DNA from: Ciona savignyi
Lineage: Eukaryota > Chordata > Ascidiacea > Phlebobranchia > Cionidae
Assembly: GCA_000149265.1 (NCBI GenBank)
Contig: CH003181.1
Span: 309,426 to 373,425 of the forward strand
DNA length: 64,000 nucleotides
Direction: 5' to 3'
The notes below the pieces were generated by a model. It was given only the letters and a program-made list of their open reading frames with translations, had not been told where the DNA came from and searched no databases. Positions 35,123 through 47,500 of this stretch are shown piece by piece (position 1 is the stretch's first letter; the number at the start of each line of letters is the position of its first letter). Position numbers and translations under genes: made by a program.

Positions 35123-38100
35123 ATGACAAAGTTTGGAAGAAAGATTGGACACATTGCAGCGTTGTTGTATTTCATATTATCCGCTTTTGATACCGGATAT
35201 GCTGTTATTCAAGACTGCTCATGGCTAAGCTTGCAAAAAGGTCAAGATTACTGTTACATTCCACACTCTGAAATTCCTTGCTATTTGGAGCACGCTTTTC
35301 AACATTTTAAAACTTCCAATGACAAACTACATTTTTGGGTTGAGATGTGTTTTTTTACAACTCCCCACGATTTTCATGGAAACAGACTGAATTACTCGTG
35401 CAATGTCCACCTCCAAGCAGGTCCTGTGACATGCAGGTCGTTGACTGCAGATTTGGTGGATTTCACAAGCAATTGCACAATCGGACTGTTTTGGCATACC
35501 GGCTTACGATTTACGGATTACCGGTATATAGAAAATATTCTCATCGGTAAATTTATATATTGTAAATACATATCTTTCTATATATATATATATAAATGTA
35601 TATATATCTATCTATGCATGTATTGTTATAACATACATTACTAAAGAGGAATATACAGTTAGTAGGATAAAATGGGATATTTATGTTTATCCGTGAACGA
35701 AAAACGGAAATGGCATTATCACACAAGATATCTTTAGATTATCTTGTAAATAACTAGGGGAGTGTTTTTACAAGGGCAATTGTCGGATTAGCTCATGCCT
35801 AACTGTCAGGTTTTCGAATCTATTGTGGTATTTTGTGTATAATTGAAACATTAATCAATTTTGTTAGAACCCAGTAATTAATTGACTGATTTCAGGTCCT
35901 TCTAGTGTCTTGCCCAACAACACAACTGACCAGTTTCAAACCAGCAACCTTTGGCTGAAATGCCATAACTAATGTGAAGTTCAGACGCTTAATAAACATT
36001 TTGTCATTGATCAGTATTTAATTGTTAAACAATTAAAAATTAAAATCGACTTGTGTGTATCTCACATGGTTAACGTAAAGTTATTAGTAGGCCCATACAA
36101 TATTATTATATTATAAGAATATATATTTTTTAGAATCTTCAACAGAAGTTTATAAATTTTAATCAAAATTAAATTTGCTAACTCAATTTTGTTTTGCTTA
36201 ATGTAAGTTTTAACAGCCACAACATTTTTTTTTCGTTACACCGTTGGTATTTTCTGGTGTGTTTTACCTACTTTAGTTTTGCAGTTTATTTCCTAACCCC
36301 TGTTTTTACCCAACTGTGCTTTTCTTTAATGTAATACAGGAGCAAAATAAAAACTAAACCAAGTTGTTGTTTTTTTTAGACAAAAGAAACTGCTCTGACG
36401 CATACAAAGATCTTTGGGATACCACTCACAGCATGTATGCGGCCGATCGGTACCTGTCAATGTATGGAAATAACACCCTGAGTTTCAGTGACAACAAAGA
36501 CTGGATAAGAATTTATTCAAACTCGTAAGTATTTTAATCAATAATCGGTCGCTGCAGTTATATCGAAAGGTTGCATGTGCGAAACTGGTCACTAGCTACT
36601 CGGTTGTGTCCTTGGGCAAGGCACTTTACGGACATTGCCTGAACCCAGCGGATTAATGGGTTCTACCAAATTGAAGGAACGTGTCTACTGTCTATCATAT
36701 ACAACACACTGAAATAGCTCCGCTAACCCGACAATGGGCACGAGGTGATCTGACGATCGTCCGTGTGTTAACCCCCTTGTTTTTTCCATTCACGGGGATA
36801 AACATGAATATCCTATCCTATCCTACCATAAACATTTAGCTGCCCAATGACAGTGATCTAGTGTTCCAAATCATTAGCGTTCTAAGCGGTTGTTTTCTGA
36901 CAATCAAAAACAGTTACAAGATCTCTAATGTAACCCGACGATGGTCAGCATGAATAATATAACATTTGCCCATCTTAAAGCACTCCCTCACATATTTCCA
37001 AGGCAATCTTTTAATTGCTAGTTTAATAACATCCCTTGCGTTTCCCCTCCACGTGGATAAACATAAATATTCTATATCCTACTGCAACTCATATGGCTGG
37101 CTGATGATCAAATACATAAACCTCCTGAACAGGAACTTTTCGTGGACTGTAGGTACCATTGCAGTGGTGATTATCAGTGTTCTATTCATTATAATCGGTG
37201 CGATTACCTTGATCGTGAAGATTCGGAAAAAGGTAAAGAATGCCCTAACTTTCAGTTCTGAAGATGATCCTACTATAAAACAAATTGTAAGTACTGGCAC
37301 ATGTTAGGTTTAGCTACATTTTTTGTTGGTATGTTCGGAATATTTAACGTGCATTTGGAGTATGATACAATACTCTTGTTTCTTTTTGGTAGTACAGCAA
37401 AGGCAATAAAGTGTGGGCAATTGTCAGTTTACATGAATGTCCAACAGAACTTTGGATTTTTTTTTCTATTTTTTATGTGTATTTACTGACTTGTTTTAAC
37501 TATGTAGAGGATATCAGTTTACGCAATTTGCATTAAGTTTCTTGCCCAAGTACAAAATCGACTAGCAACCAGTTTTGAACCTTTCCACCCTTTCGGCCGA
37601 AAGACAATGCACTAACCCACCTAGCTATTCGGTCAAAACAATGTACATTTATAAATATCTGCATATGTATTTAAAGATAGGATATTCAGTAGGGTATTGA
37701 TGTTTATCTACATAAAAAGTTTAGTTTATTCGTTTTTTGCCCCTGTTTTTAAAAATGGCAAACGAATATAATCACGATACAGAAACGGAAAAAGACGGCG
37801 AAACAAACAGTCGTTAAAACACATCATTAAAGGGAAAAAAATATATAATTTAATTTATATAGCGAACGCGGCCGCCAAACCTAGGCGAAAGAACAATATT
37901 AAGCGATCCAAATTTAATTAAGATCAAAACGATATAGAGCCCTGAAGAAGAGTGTGCGGTAAAGCGCGACCAGTACTGTGGGGCAGCCGGCTTTAGGAGA
38001 AGGTGTGGCCCGAAAGCATGGACCAAATAAGGAAATGCAGGGAGCGATAACACACATGCAATCAGTAGAATACCTAGTGCCCACCGTCAGGTTAAATGGA

Positions 38101-38377
38101 GCTATTGCATTGTGTTGTGTATGATTCACACGTCCCTTCAATTTTCCACTGAGTTCAGGTAATGTCTGTTAAGTGCCTTATTTAAGGCGACAACCGACTA
38201 GCTAGCGACTAGTATCGAATCTGCAACCCTTTTGTCTAAAAGGCGTCGCACTAACCCAGCAAGCTAATAATTATTTTCATTTAAAAGGAACACATTTTGA
38301 GATATACCAAGTTGGGGTTACTGCAAATTGACAATTCATTGGAAATAGAGGTGCTAGATGATATCGCATCCGGGTAA
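35123..38377 (+). CDS. Type I single-pass membrane glycoprotein, unidentified
   Basis: Four exons: 35123-35546, 36380-36524, 37133-37286, 38288-38377; 813 nt, 270 residues, phases 1, 2, 0 consistent, donors GTAAAT, GTAAGT, GTAAGT. Signal peptide in residues 1-27 (IGHIAALLYFILSAF core). The ectodomain (about 28-192) has many cysteines (DCSWLSLQKGQDYCY, IPCYLEH, VEMCFF, NYSC, VTCRS, SNCT, RNCSD) and five N-glycosylation sequons. Exon 3 encodes one membrane helix (TIAVVIISVLFIIIGAITLI, about 197-216), followed by RKK and an acidic tail ending EVLDDIASG. I recognise no family; an extracellular receptor or adhesion role is only a guess. It starts 200 bases after AIRIM on the same strand. Introns 2 and 3 are full of SINE-1 pieces, and the last exon has a damaged copy at 38700-38737. 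Confidence 0.75.
35577..35612. repeat. TA-rich microsatellite
   Basis: Interrupted (TA)n just after the first donor of the membrane-protein gene. Confidence 0.7.
35671..35971 (-). repeat. Diverged full-length SINE-1 in intron 1
   Basis: Order and spacing of SINE-1 kept (tatttatgtttatccgtga, ctattgtggtattttgtgta, accagcaacctttggctgaa), sequence considerably changed: an older copy. Confidence 0.65.
36545..36826 (+). repeat. Well-preserved SINE-1 in intron 2
   Basis: From ggtcgctgcagttatatcg to aatatcctatcctatccta, 21 bases after the exon 2 donor of the membrane-protein gene. Contains a small internal duplication (gtgtctactgtctatca). Confidence 0.82.
37536..37632 (-). repeat. SINE-1 head fragment
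   Basis: Reverse-strand head: cttgcccaagtacaaaatcg, ctagcaaccagttttgaacc, gaaagacaatgcactaaccc. Confidence 0.55.
38045..38270 (-). repeat. SINE-1 in intron 3, just before the last exon
   Basis: gataacacacatgcaatcag through gtcgcactaacccagcaagc; its head ends 18 bases before the last exon's acceptor. Confidence 0.7.
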
Positions 38378-38409
38378 AAACAACTATTCCTTAGGTCTAT
38401 TGTATTGTA

Positions 38410-38690
38410 GGTTGAGATATTCATGTTTATCCCCGTGCATGGAAAAATGCAAGAGGCGCTAACACATGGGTAATCGTCAGATTATCTCATGCCTGATGTT
38501 GGGTTACCTGACCTATTTTGGTTTGTCTTGTATGATTCAGACGCTTCTTTAATTTAAGAGAACCCCAGTATTCCACCGGGTTTAAGCAATGTTTGTCTTT
38601 TCCAGTTTCCTTGGAAAAGTGTCTTTTCCAAGGACACAACCACCTAGCTAACGACCAGTTTCGAATCAGCAACCCTTTTATTACATGTTG
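38410..38690 (-). repeat. SINE-1 downstream of the membrane-protein gene
   Basis: gttgagatattcatgtttatcc through gcaacccttttattacat. Together with 38045-38270 it flanks the last exon, and the exon-like remnant at 38700-38737 lies beyond it, so exon plus SINE may have duplicated as a unit. Confidence 0.7.
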
Positions 38691-38699
38691 TGACGAGAA

Positions 38700-38737
38700 T
38701 CGTGATTGTTATCGAGGTTCTGGATGATTTCGCATCC
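38700..38737 (+). pseudogene. Remnant copy of the membrane-protein gene's last exon
   Basis: atcgaggttctggatgattt followed by cgcatccgagtaaacaact resembles the end of the real last exon (gaggtgctagatgatatcgc, then atccgggtaaaaacaact). Only the last dozen codons remain. Confidence 0.6.
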
Positions 38738-41566
38738 GAGTAAACAACTTTTCCACCTTTGATCCATGTTATCTTACCAACTACCCTTTTAAAGCTCCCC
38801 TGAATATGAGACATAAATATGCACCTTCCTTGAAGGCCTTGCCATATTAATTCTATTTTGTGTTTTATTGTTTTATTTTGTAATAAGGTATTGATAAGTA
38901 GTGCATGTCTCTTTCGTATACCTTTAGATTTTTTATTCATTTTATTATGGGTTTTAGTTAATGTGTCTTCTTCAATCATTTTTATTAATCGTGTATCACC
39001 TTACCGTAAATGAAAACACAAAAAAAAACTTTTTACACATGAATTCTTCAATATTTAATTGCATTTTTATTCAATTGTAATTCATTGTGTGTTAAAAAAC
39101 ACACAAATATCAAATATATTTTAAAGACATCAATACTGCCGTTGCTGTAAAGTGAACGTTTTTGATTAATAAAACGAATGTTGTGTTATGCAAATTCACC
39201 AAAGTGCCAGTCATATTACAACAATAATGTGCTATTAAACTGCCCTTGTTTTTCTTTTCTTTGCCTTTCTCTTCATTTATGGTTACCATTTTATACGCCG
39301 ACCTTTTATGCATTAAAATACAAATCATAAAAAAAAACAGTTGTATTTGGAAGAAAACTTCATCAACGTGCGAAATTTATAGTGGATAGATTAAAGGGCC
39401 TTTTGTGTAGCTTACTGGCAGATTGGGAAATCACGTTAAAGGATTTCCTTATATCGTTTCCTAAACGGATCACTGTCTAGTTGCCGAAGCTATTACAGTA
39501 TGTTGTATATTATACATTTAGTTTTTTTTATTTTTACTCTTGCCGCCAAGTTGTCCCTCCTGTCCTATAAATATTAGCCCATTTTTTAAATAAAAAAATT
39601 AAGAATTACTTCTGATATTAAATACGTGCTTGACACCACTGGTAAGAAAACGGGAAAATGTAAGTGGTACCTACATAGTCGCCCAAACCATTATACGGCA
39701 CTCCAAACTTGGTCCTTGCATGACAGCGTGTCAACCGTTCTCGCTTTTCCCTTTTATTGGTTCGTCCTTCAGTTCTTACTTCGTTCAGTTGACAGTAATA
39801 GTTGGTTTCGGTGCAGTAGTTATATTCATTTATTTAATTATTTAACTTATATTTATTTTACAGCTACAGACCTTGATACTTCAATATTAGAACACCTCTC
39901 CCCTCCCCCTTACCGCTTTCCTCATTTAAAAGCCAATATTTTTTCCCAAATGTCCATTTTCCAGTTCGCCTTGCCGCCCCTTTATTTTTTGTTATTAAAG
40001 TTGGTTTAAGTTTTAAGTTGGGTTGTTCTAATTAGGAATTTGTTAGTTATAAATGCGACCGTTTGGCTGTTACAGTAAGAGTTAGATTACCTTTTGACCA
40101 ATGTGTTGAGTACGTATGATTAAACACCGTAATTTTTGGTAGTATCCATTAAATCGACCGTGTTTATGCAATTTCCGCTAAGTGTCTTTATAACAGACAT
40201 GACCGACTAGCTAGCGACCAGTTTCGAACCGTAAACTTTAGAGGTGCACAAAGACCCACGAAGATTTTCGTGTAAACATACTATTCATAAGAGATATTTG
40301 CTTCAGAAACCGGTTGATTAATGATTGGACAATAATAACAGGTACATCTTACTTAAACACAAAACAATGTAATAGCTTTTGTAACCCTATCGTTCGCAGA
40401 AAGAAATCTAACTATTGCCCTATACTAACGGTCTTCGATTTTACATAAACCGGTATAAACATAAATATCATATTTATTCTTTTAGTAAGCAGGCTATCGG
40501 TATGGGAAATTTTGATAATTTCTCTTTTCAAAACAGTTTATACGTGTTCTAATACTGGAAGATACATGTGAGTATTCTATTCGAATCTTCAAAAACAAAT
40601 ACAACGGCGCAATTTGACTTTTAATCGTGACCAAGTATTATATACAAGTACAGCTGAAACGACAAATGAAAGAATTTGAGCTTATGGCTCATAAAAACAT
40701 TGCAAGAGAAAAAATACTGTTATGTCTGTCATTTCTAATTATGTAGATCGCTGATTTTAACCACAAGCTAAAACAGTAGCCTAATTGCAATTTTAACGAA
40801 TACAAACATGTCGCTTAAAAATACAGTTGCAATCACATAATGTAACAGAAATATTAAAAAGTGCTTGACCTTGGAACTTTTCGTTTATTTGATTTAATAG
40901 TTAGCTTATTAAGTTACCAAAAAAGTAGTTGTCTAAGGTTGTCTATTTAATTGTGAAGTGCCAATTAGAATTTATCTTGAAAGAAAACGAAAATTTACTA
41001 TTACATTTGATTAATGATGGAATATTTTATGTTAATAACACAGTAAGTCATATTTGCCCACGTTTTTCTGATAAGATATTACCCAAAAGACATTTGTACA
41101 AAAAATTACGGTTGGCCTTTCTTACGCATAATGGGTTGTGTAAACACGATGGTAAAGTTGGACCACTGCATCATATACGTGATGTCATAATGACGTCATT
41201 TGTTTAGCATGGTTTGAGCCATCGTGTGATAGATCATAGTACCAACATTAATGGCACCATTTTGGAACTCCCCATGTTACGTATTCCTTTAACTTTAAAT
41301 ACCAAAAAGTGCGATTACTCAAACGAATGGTCTTAAATCAACGTTCATCGTAATATTTTAAAGGTCTTTTGTTCAGTACTCAACCGACGAGTTTCATTTT
41401 AACGTTAATCGTAATTGATTTATAGGTCTTTTGTTTAATACCCTGAACAGCGAAAACAAAATTGGCCGAATATTTTACTGTGTATTAAGTTGTGTCGTGG
41501 CGGATTTGGCGATTGGAGATTCAGTTTTAACAAAAACACGTTCTTGATAGAGTTCAACCCTCGCTC
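38738..41566. other. Intergenic DNA between converging genes
   Basis: Diverged SINE-1 pieces at about 40070-40250 (-) and 40340-40480 (+). Open frames at 39626-40009 and 40929-41207 are unsupported. Otherwise nothing recognised. Confidence 0.5.
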
Positions 41567-44500
41567 TCAATTTTCTCCATTAGTCAGTTTCTCAGTTTCT
41601 CCATTTTGTTCTGGTGTTGCTCTGTTTGGCCCGGTGTAGACAGGGTGCAGGTTTTGGTTCTCCGTCAAGCTGATATTTGTAGCGTCGAGCTGTCTCGTCT
41701 CAGAAACTTCCCCCTTTCTGAAAATGCATGGTTTTTTAAATTATTGATAAATTCATTAATAATTTATTTGACTAGTCACTAAAATGCCTTCTATAGTGTG
41801 TGGTTATGATGTTGGCGCTGTTTTAGTTTAACCCATTAATATACTGAATTCAGGAGACGACCTTTAAGGGCCTTGCTCAAGGACACCACACACCAGCGGC
41901 CAGTTTCGATCCCACAACCTTTCGAACGGCGCTCTTTGGACTAGTAACGTACAAAAACAACCTAACACGCAGTGTAAAGAAAACAAATATTTGGGTTTTT
42001 AAAATAAATCACGAAATGTTTCAACATACTTGTATATTTTAGTAATACCAGTCGCACTGGCATTGCTGATTTCCTTTCCAGTTGAGTTCTTTTTGGTAAA
42101 TCGTACAGATGGACCGTTGCCAGAGAGACTACTGGTTCTTGCTTTAACCGATTTCCTCACAGTAGATGTGGCCGACCTGATGTAATTATGTTATTTAACT
42201 GACAATATTGTGTAGATTAAGTTCACATAGATTGAAACTAAAAAAATTATCACTTAGGACATAAGAGAAATCTTGTCTATCATGGTGGGCTGGACAATGA
42301 AGTGGTAGGTTATGGATAGAAGAGAAATCTTACACATCATATTGGGTTCTACAGTAAAAATGAAGATATCAACGGTCAGATATCTCCGTGGCCAGTTCTG
42401 TCTTGGAGATTTGCTTTTAAGCCGGGTCAACAGACCAACATGCTCCCGGCAGCACCATTAGTTTGTTTCTTATCAATTGACGTGTTAGTGTACGCTCAGT
42501 AAAGATAGACTCCCACCCTCCTGTCTAACCTCGATCGTAGGTTTAACCTGGCCTTGGTTTGGTTTTACTCCAATGGTACACTTTTACACTTAGTTTTAAG
42601 CAACATTTGCTGATTGCCTGATATAATTCGGTCTACGTAGTTACACAAACCTATGGCAGGATATATTGGATAATAATATTTTTTTACGGAGCCAAGTTTC
42701 AAACCCATTATGGGCTCGTCACTAGGACCGTTATTTTGTATAAGAGTCGGTATATGTATCGGTCGCGTTAACCATTTGGCCACACGACCGTACTGGATAA
42801 TAATATTTTAACCCGCCGCATCAAACGTGGTTAAGGTATCATGTTTTCAGTCCTTATTGGCGCGCCACCATAAAAGCCAACCGTACGGGATATTATATAT
42901 TTGCCAATTTCCACATTTTGTGTCATTTTATTTATGATGGACAACTCTATAATTCAATGTCTAACATACTGACTTTTGTGGGAACGACTTGTAAAAATCT
43001 GATTTGTCCCCTTTTACAATTCGTACTATTATAGTAGTAAAATGTTTATTCGGACAGAGTTGCTTAATGCAAAATGGATGAAGTTGTCCTAAGTTCTTAG
43101 AAATGTGGACGTGCGCTATTTCAGTAGCCGTTACAGGAACCAATAAGTTACTCACTCCATAGTGGTTATTCAAAACACGTTAAGTGCCTATAAACAACAA
43201 CAATAAACCATACTTGCTTAGGTTGGCACTACGTATTTCGTGTTTTAGTAATCTGATTAATAAGACTAAACTTAGGAACGTTTCTAAACTTTACCTGAGG
43301 GTTTTATCGAAGGAATGAAGTAATTGTGCTTTTATTATTCCTAACAATCTAGCAATATCTTAACCGAAACTTAACAAAATAACCTAGCGCGTTTTTAGCT
43401 CTAAACAGTAACCACGGTCAAAAATCAAACTAGTTTTCTATAATCAGCAACGCAACAACCGCCATTTTGACGAGTGTTTGAAATAACGTCGACTGCTAAA
43501 AAACCGTTTGAACGTTGTCCATTTTAAGTATTATTTTTAAACTTATTTTGGATGCGCAATAGAGTTCCAACATTTGTTTGCCTTAATAAGGACATGAACC
43601 CGTGGCAAGACCCTAAGTCAAACGAGGTCAATTGTGTCGGCGACTTTTAGTTGCATTTATTAGGTACTAGGTCGCATCCGCTTTAAACCACTCTATATAT
43701 GAAAAAATGCTTACGTTGTAGCTTTTTTCTTGAATTAGTCGGTTGTTTTGTTGGTAATAAACTATACAACACAGTTAGTTAATAGTTCATTGACATAGAA
43801 GTCGACAACCTGCCGCTCCGGAGCCGCATGCGGCTCTTATTAATTTTATTGCTACTGTAGAGAGCGCTTAATAAGTTTAATACCCATGCATAAGTGAAAC
43901 TAACAAAATAATACGCGGGCCTTTATCTCACACAGCGATATTTTTCTTTTATAGCAAAAACAAGTTTGTTTTGCAGCTCTCATTGGTTTTCAACTTGTGC
44001 AATGTCGGTTAAAATGGCTTTCAAGTGAAAATGGTTGCCGACCCCTAAGCTGAATAATGGTCACATATAAATGACATATATTCTGAAAATAAACATAATT
44101 TATGGCACTGTTGCAAAAATGTTCGGCTCTAATCCTGTAACGATCATAATTTTGTGTAAGTAGTGTTAGAAACTTAGTGCGTCTTTAAAATCAATGCAGC
44201 AAAGAACAGTCAGTTCATGCTACAAGCTATATATTTCTAACTTTACTACAAAACTCTATATGACGTACTTGGACAGCAATTTAGATTTTGGCATCATTCC
44301 GACGTTTGACATGAGTCCATTTTTTACCATTTATCATCGAAACAAACGTGATTTACGTAATTCAAGCAAAGGAGACTTTCGCATTTTCAGAATTACTCAT
44401 AGAATTGGCAAAAATTCTTTAAGGAAATGTATATCACGTTTTATAACGTCATTTTTAGGCAAGCTACTAAGTATGGATGTATGTGTCATTTCTATTCCAG

Positions 44501-47500
44501 CTGGTAGGGAGTTCCGCATATTAAACGATTCACACACGGTTATCCCCGACTAACTCATTAGTAGTCCGTGTGTTGAATGATTTTTTATTTCAAGTAGTTT
44601 TTAACGGATTTTCAAGAAGTGCATATGGCTCAGTTATCAAAATCGAGTTGTGTTAATTACATACAAAGAAGGGTCTTTTACAGATTTTTTGTCAACACAT
44701 ATTCACAAAGTTCATTTCAATCTACATATGGACCTAGTTCAGTGCTTTGATGAAAAACACTACTGACTAATTCAAGGCAGACGTGGTCTCTCTATTACTC
44801 CAAAGTCCGACTCATTACCCGTTACAGCTAACCACCCAGACATTTACCAGGGCAACCTATGATGCATAGGATATATACGTTCGTCAGATCATGTTAAATA
44901 TCACAATTATGCTGCAATGGTTAAATGACTTAGATTCGCGGCGGCAATTGTTATAACCATACATATCATGCATCCTTTATCAGCAAGAAATGACTTATAG
45001 CCTGTTTGCTCTGTCCGTGTGTTTCATGCTTCCGTATTTAACTTCTAACTTTATACTTATCCAACCGGACCTTGTAACGAACTTATCATCTTTTTAAAAC
45101 AGTCAAGTAAAATATAAGTTGGAATTATTTGAGATTGGAAAAAACATTAAATAAAATATCACAACCTATGATGTTGTATTATCATTTATATACAGAGAAT
45201 ACTTACGTCCAACGTCTTGCAAAACTGGTTCCAAGGAAACTGTAGAGATACGGGTTCAGTGCAGAGTTCAGGTACGCGAGTAATGAACCAACTACCGGTA
45301 ACACCTTGCACAAGTTTGACTGCGTATAGATATGTAAAGAAGGTTACAAATACTACAAATTACAATAGATGCGAGATTTTAACAATAAATTAAAAACCGC
45401 CGACTTATCCATTCAATGGTACATGCATTTTGACTTAGGAAAAAAAGCTTCTAGGTTTTGTCCAAATTTATATTATTTGGTTAAAAAATATAAAGAATTG
45501 TCTACATCGTATTAAAGATATCATACGACCACAAACATATTGTAATAGGCCCTCTATCCAAGCTATTGGTTACAAGTAATTTGTTAATTGCCTGTGTAAG
45601 AACGGCGACTGCGTTTTTCCTATTATAATGATAACTATGAATATCCTATTTTCTAGCGTTACCCTGGAAATGGGGACCATAATTCCAGCGATTTTCGCCA
45701 TATGCACAGCATGGAACGGCAGCCAGCAGAACACGAAGCAAGCCACAAGTGAAGCGCACATTATAGTGACGCGTCTACGATCGCGATCCGACCGAGAAGA
45801 ATGTTTCCTTCCTCTACAAGAAGATCCTGGCGGGGGGTTGCTGTGTGTGCTGGCTGTGCGCATGCGCGTGGTGGAGAGACGGTGAATGATGAGACCGTAA
45901 CACGCGACCATAACCTGAAGACGGAAGTAACGCGCTATCAGATTTGTATACTAAAACTAATAGACAGAGCATCAATAAATGTAATGTACAGTCCTAAGCC
46001 GATCAGCCCTTGTAAATGTACTTGGAGCATATGGGTGACCGACTTCCTACGCCTAAAGCATGATTTTTCATTTACGTACAACGATTAAGTAAAGAGCCCG
46101 CCCAGAAACTCTATCATATAACTCGTTTTTGACTACTTTTACATTATAAAAAAAAAGCTTACATTAATAGTAGTTACAGGTTAACAATTATAATTATCTT
46201 ACCCAGAACGGAATTAAAAACATGACCACGAAATTGAACATATTAAATACAGTCCATCCTCTTGGCCGTGTCCAATAGTGGCACTCAGCGGCGATTGCAT
46301 CCACGAAATTCGGTTGTGTAGTTTGAGCAGTAGTTGCCAAAATGGGTGACAACGTGGTTGTTGTTGTTAGTGTCGGGAATAGGTCCACGGGCAATAATCC
46401 AGTATCGTTCGGTAACCCTGCTCCCGAGCCAGCCCTACAACACATTAATCAATATTATAATATGAGAGTTTACACTTTTTTATACACGCAACAAGAGAAG
46501 ACTACACCTAAACATCTTTATCGTTATAGTATATTTGTTATTCAGTCGTTTTTAACGCCTGTCATCGGTCGAAAAGTACTGGTATTGAAAATAACCGTAA
46601 TCTGTTCTGTTAAGTCCCTATGCATGTCAAGGAAAGGATACTAAATATTTGATTTAGTGGTAAAGTATGTAGCTGCGTATCATTCTAACAAACTACAACA
46701 GCTCCATTATCTAGAGTTCTAGACCAACGGCTTAGATACGGTCTACAGGCTATAACAAAAGATGCAAAACAAATCTACCAAAAGGTTTTCTAAATTTTCT
46801 ATTGGTGCTAAAGGTTATATGCTTACATGTCGGTTCCATTTGGCAGCAGTCCAAAAGGATCCAATTCACCAATACCTCCAAAACTGGTACCAAAGTTTCC
46901 ATAGTCTATTCCTCCAAGGTTAAAACCGGAGAAATTGCCAAAATTCAATATAGTTGAGACGTCCCTGAAATAAATCAATTAGAATTAGCAATATGCAGAG
47001 TTTTTATATCATAAACTTGTTAAGACTATGTAAATCTACGTTTATAATAGTGCTCCGCAACCCTTTTTTATCCGAGGCACATTTAGAACTTACTAAATTT
47101 GACGGCACATTGCAGTCTAAAGTTTACAATGGGAGGTCTTCTGACAAGCTTTAAAAATAAGATATGATATTAGTATAAAATTCAAATTTGCCTAAACTAA
47201 ATTACTTTTTATTTGGTAAAAACTGTCTTAAAAAAATATTATTTTTTCCCGCATCACACCTAGCATTATCTTTTTGCACAGTAGTGTGTTGCGGCACACT
47301 GGTTGCGCAGCACTAGTCTATAATAGCAAACACTTACAAACAGTGTGGCTCAGGTCCACTTAATGTGTTTGAAAAGGCAAGGCATTCGTGTATATTTTCC
47401 GTTGTGTAACCTTGTTCATAGCATCTTGCAGTTTCGTCGACAGGAAAGCGGTAACTACGTCAAACAAACAATATTAATAAACAAATGTTGTGATATTTAA

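Noticed and set aside
39626-40009. Overlapping frames with a hydrophobic stretch (VIVGFGAVVIFIYLI)
   Set aside because: One possible membrane helix, but no signal peptide, partner exons or recognisable family; the AT-rich context makes hydrophobic frames likely by chance.
40929-41207. 92-codon + strand frame
   Set aside because: Begins with a non-ATG codon, has no flanking splice sites and no similarity that I can see.
44194-44553. 119-codon + strand open frame in an intron of gene A
   Set aside because: Composition is not clearly coding, no splice sites or family similarity, and it lies antisense within a well-supported intron.
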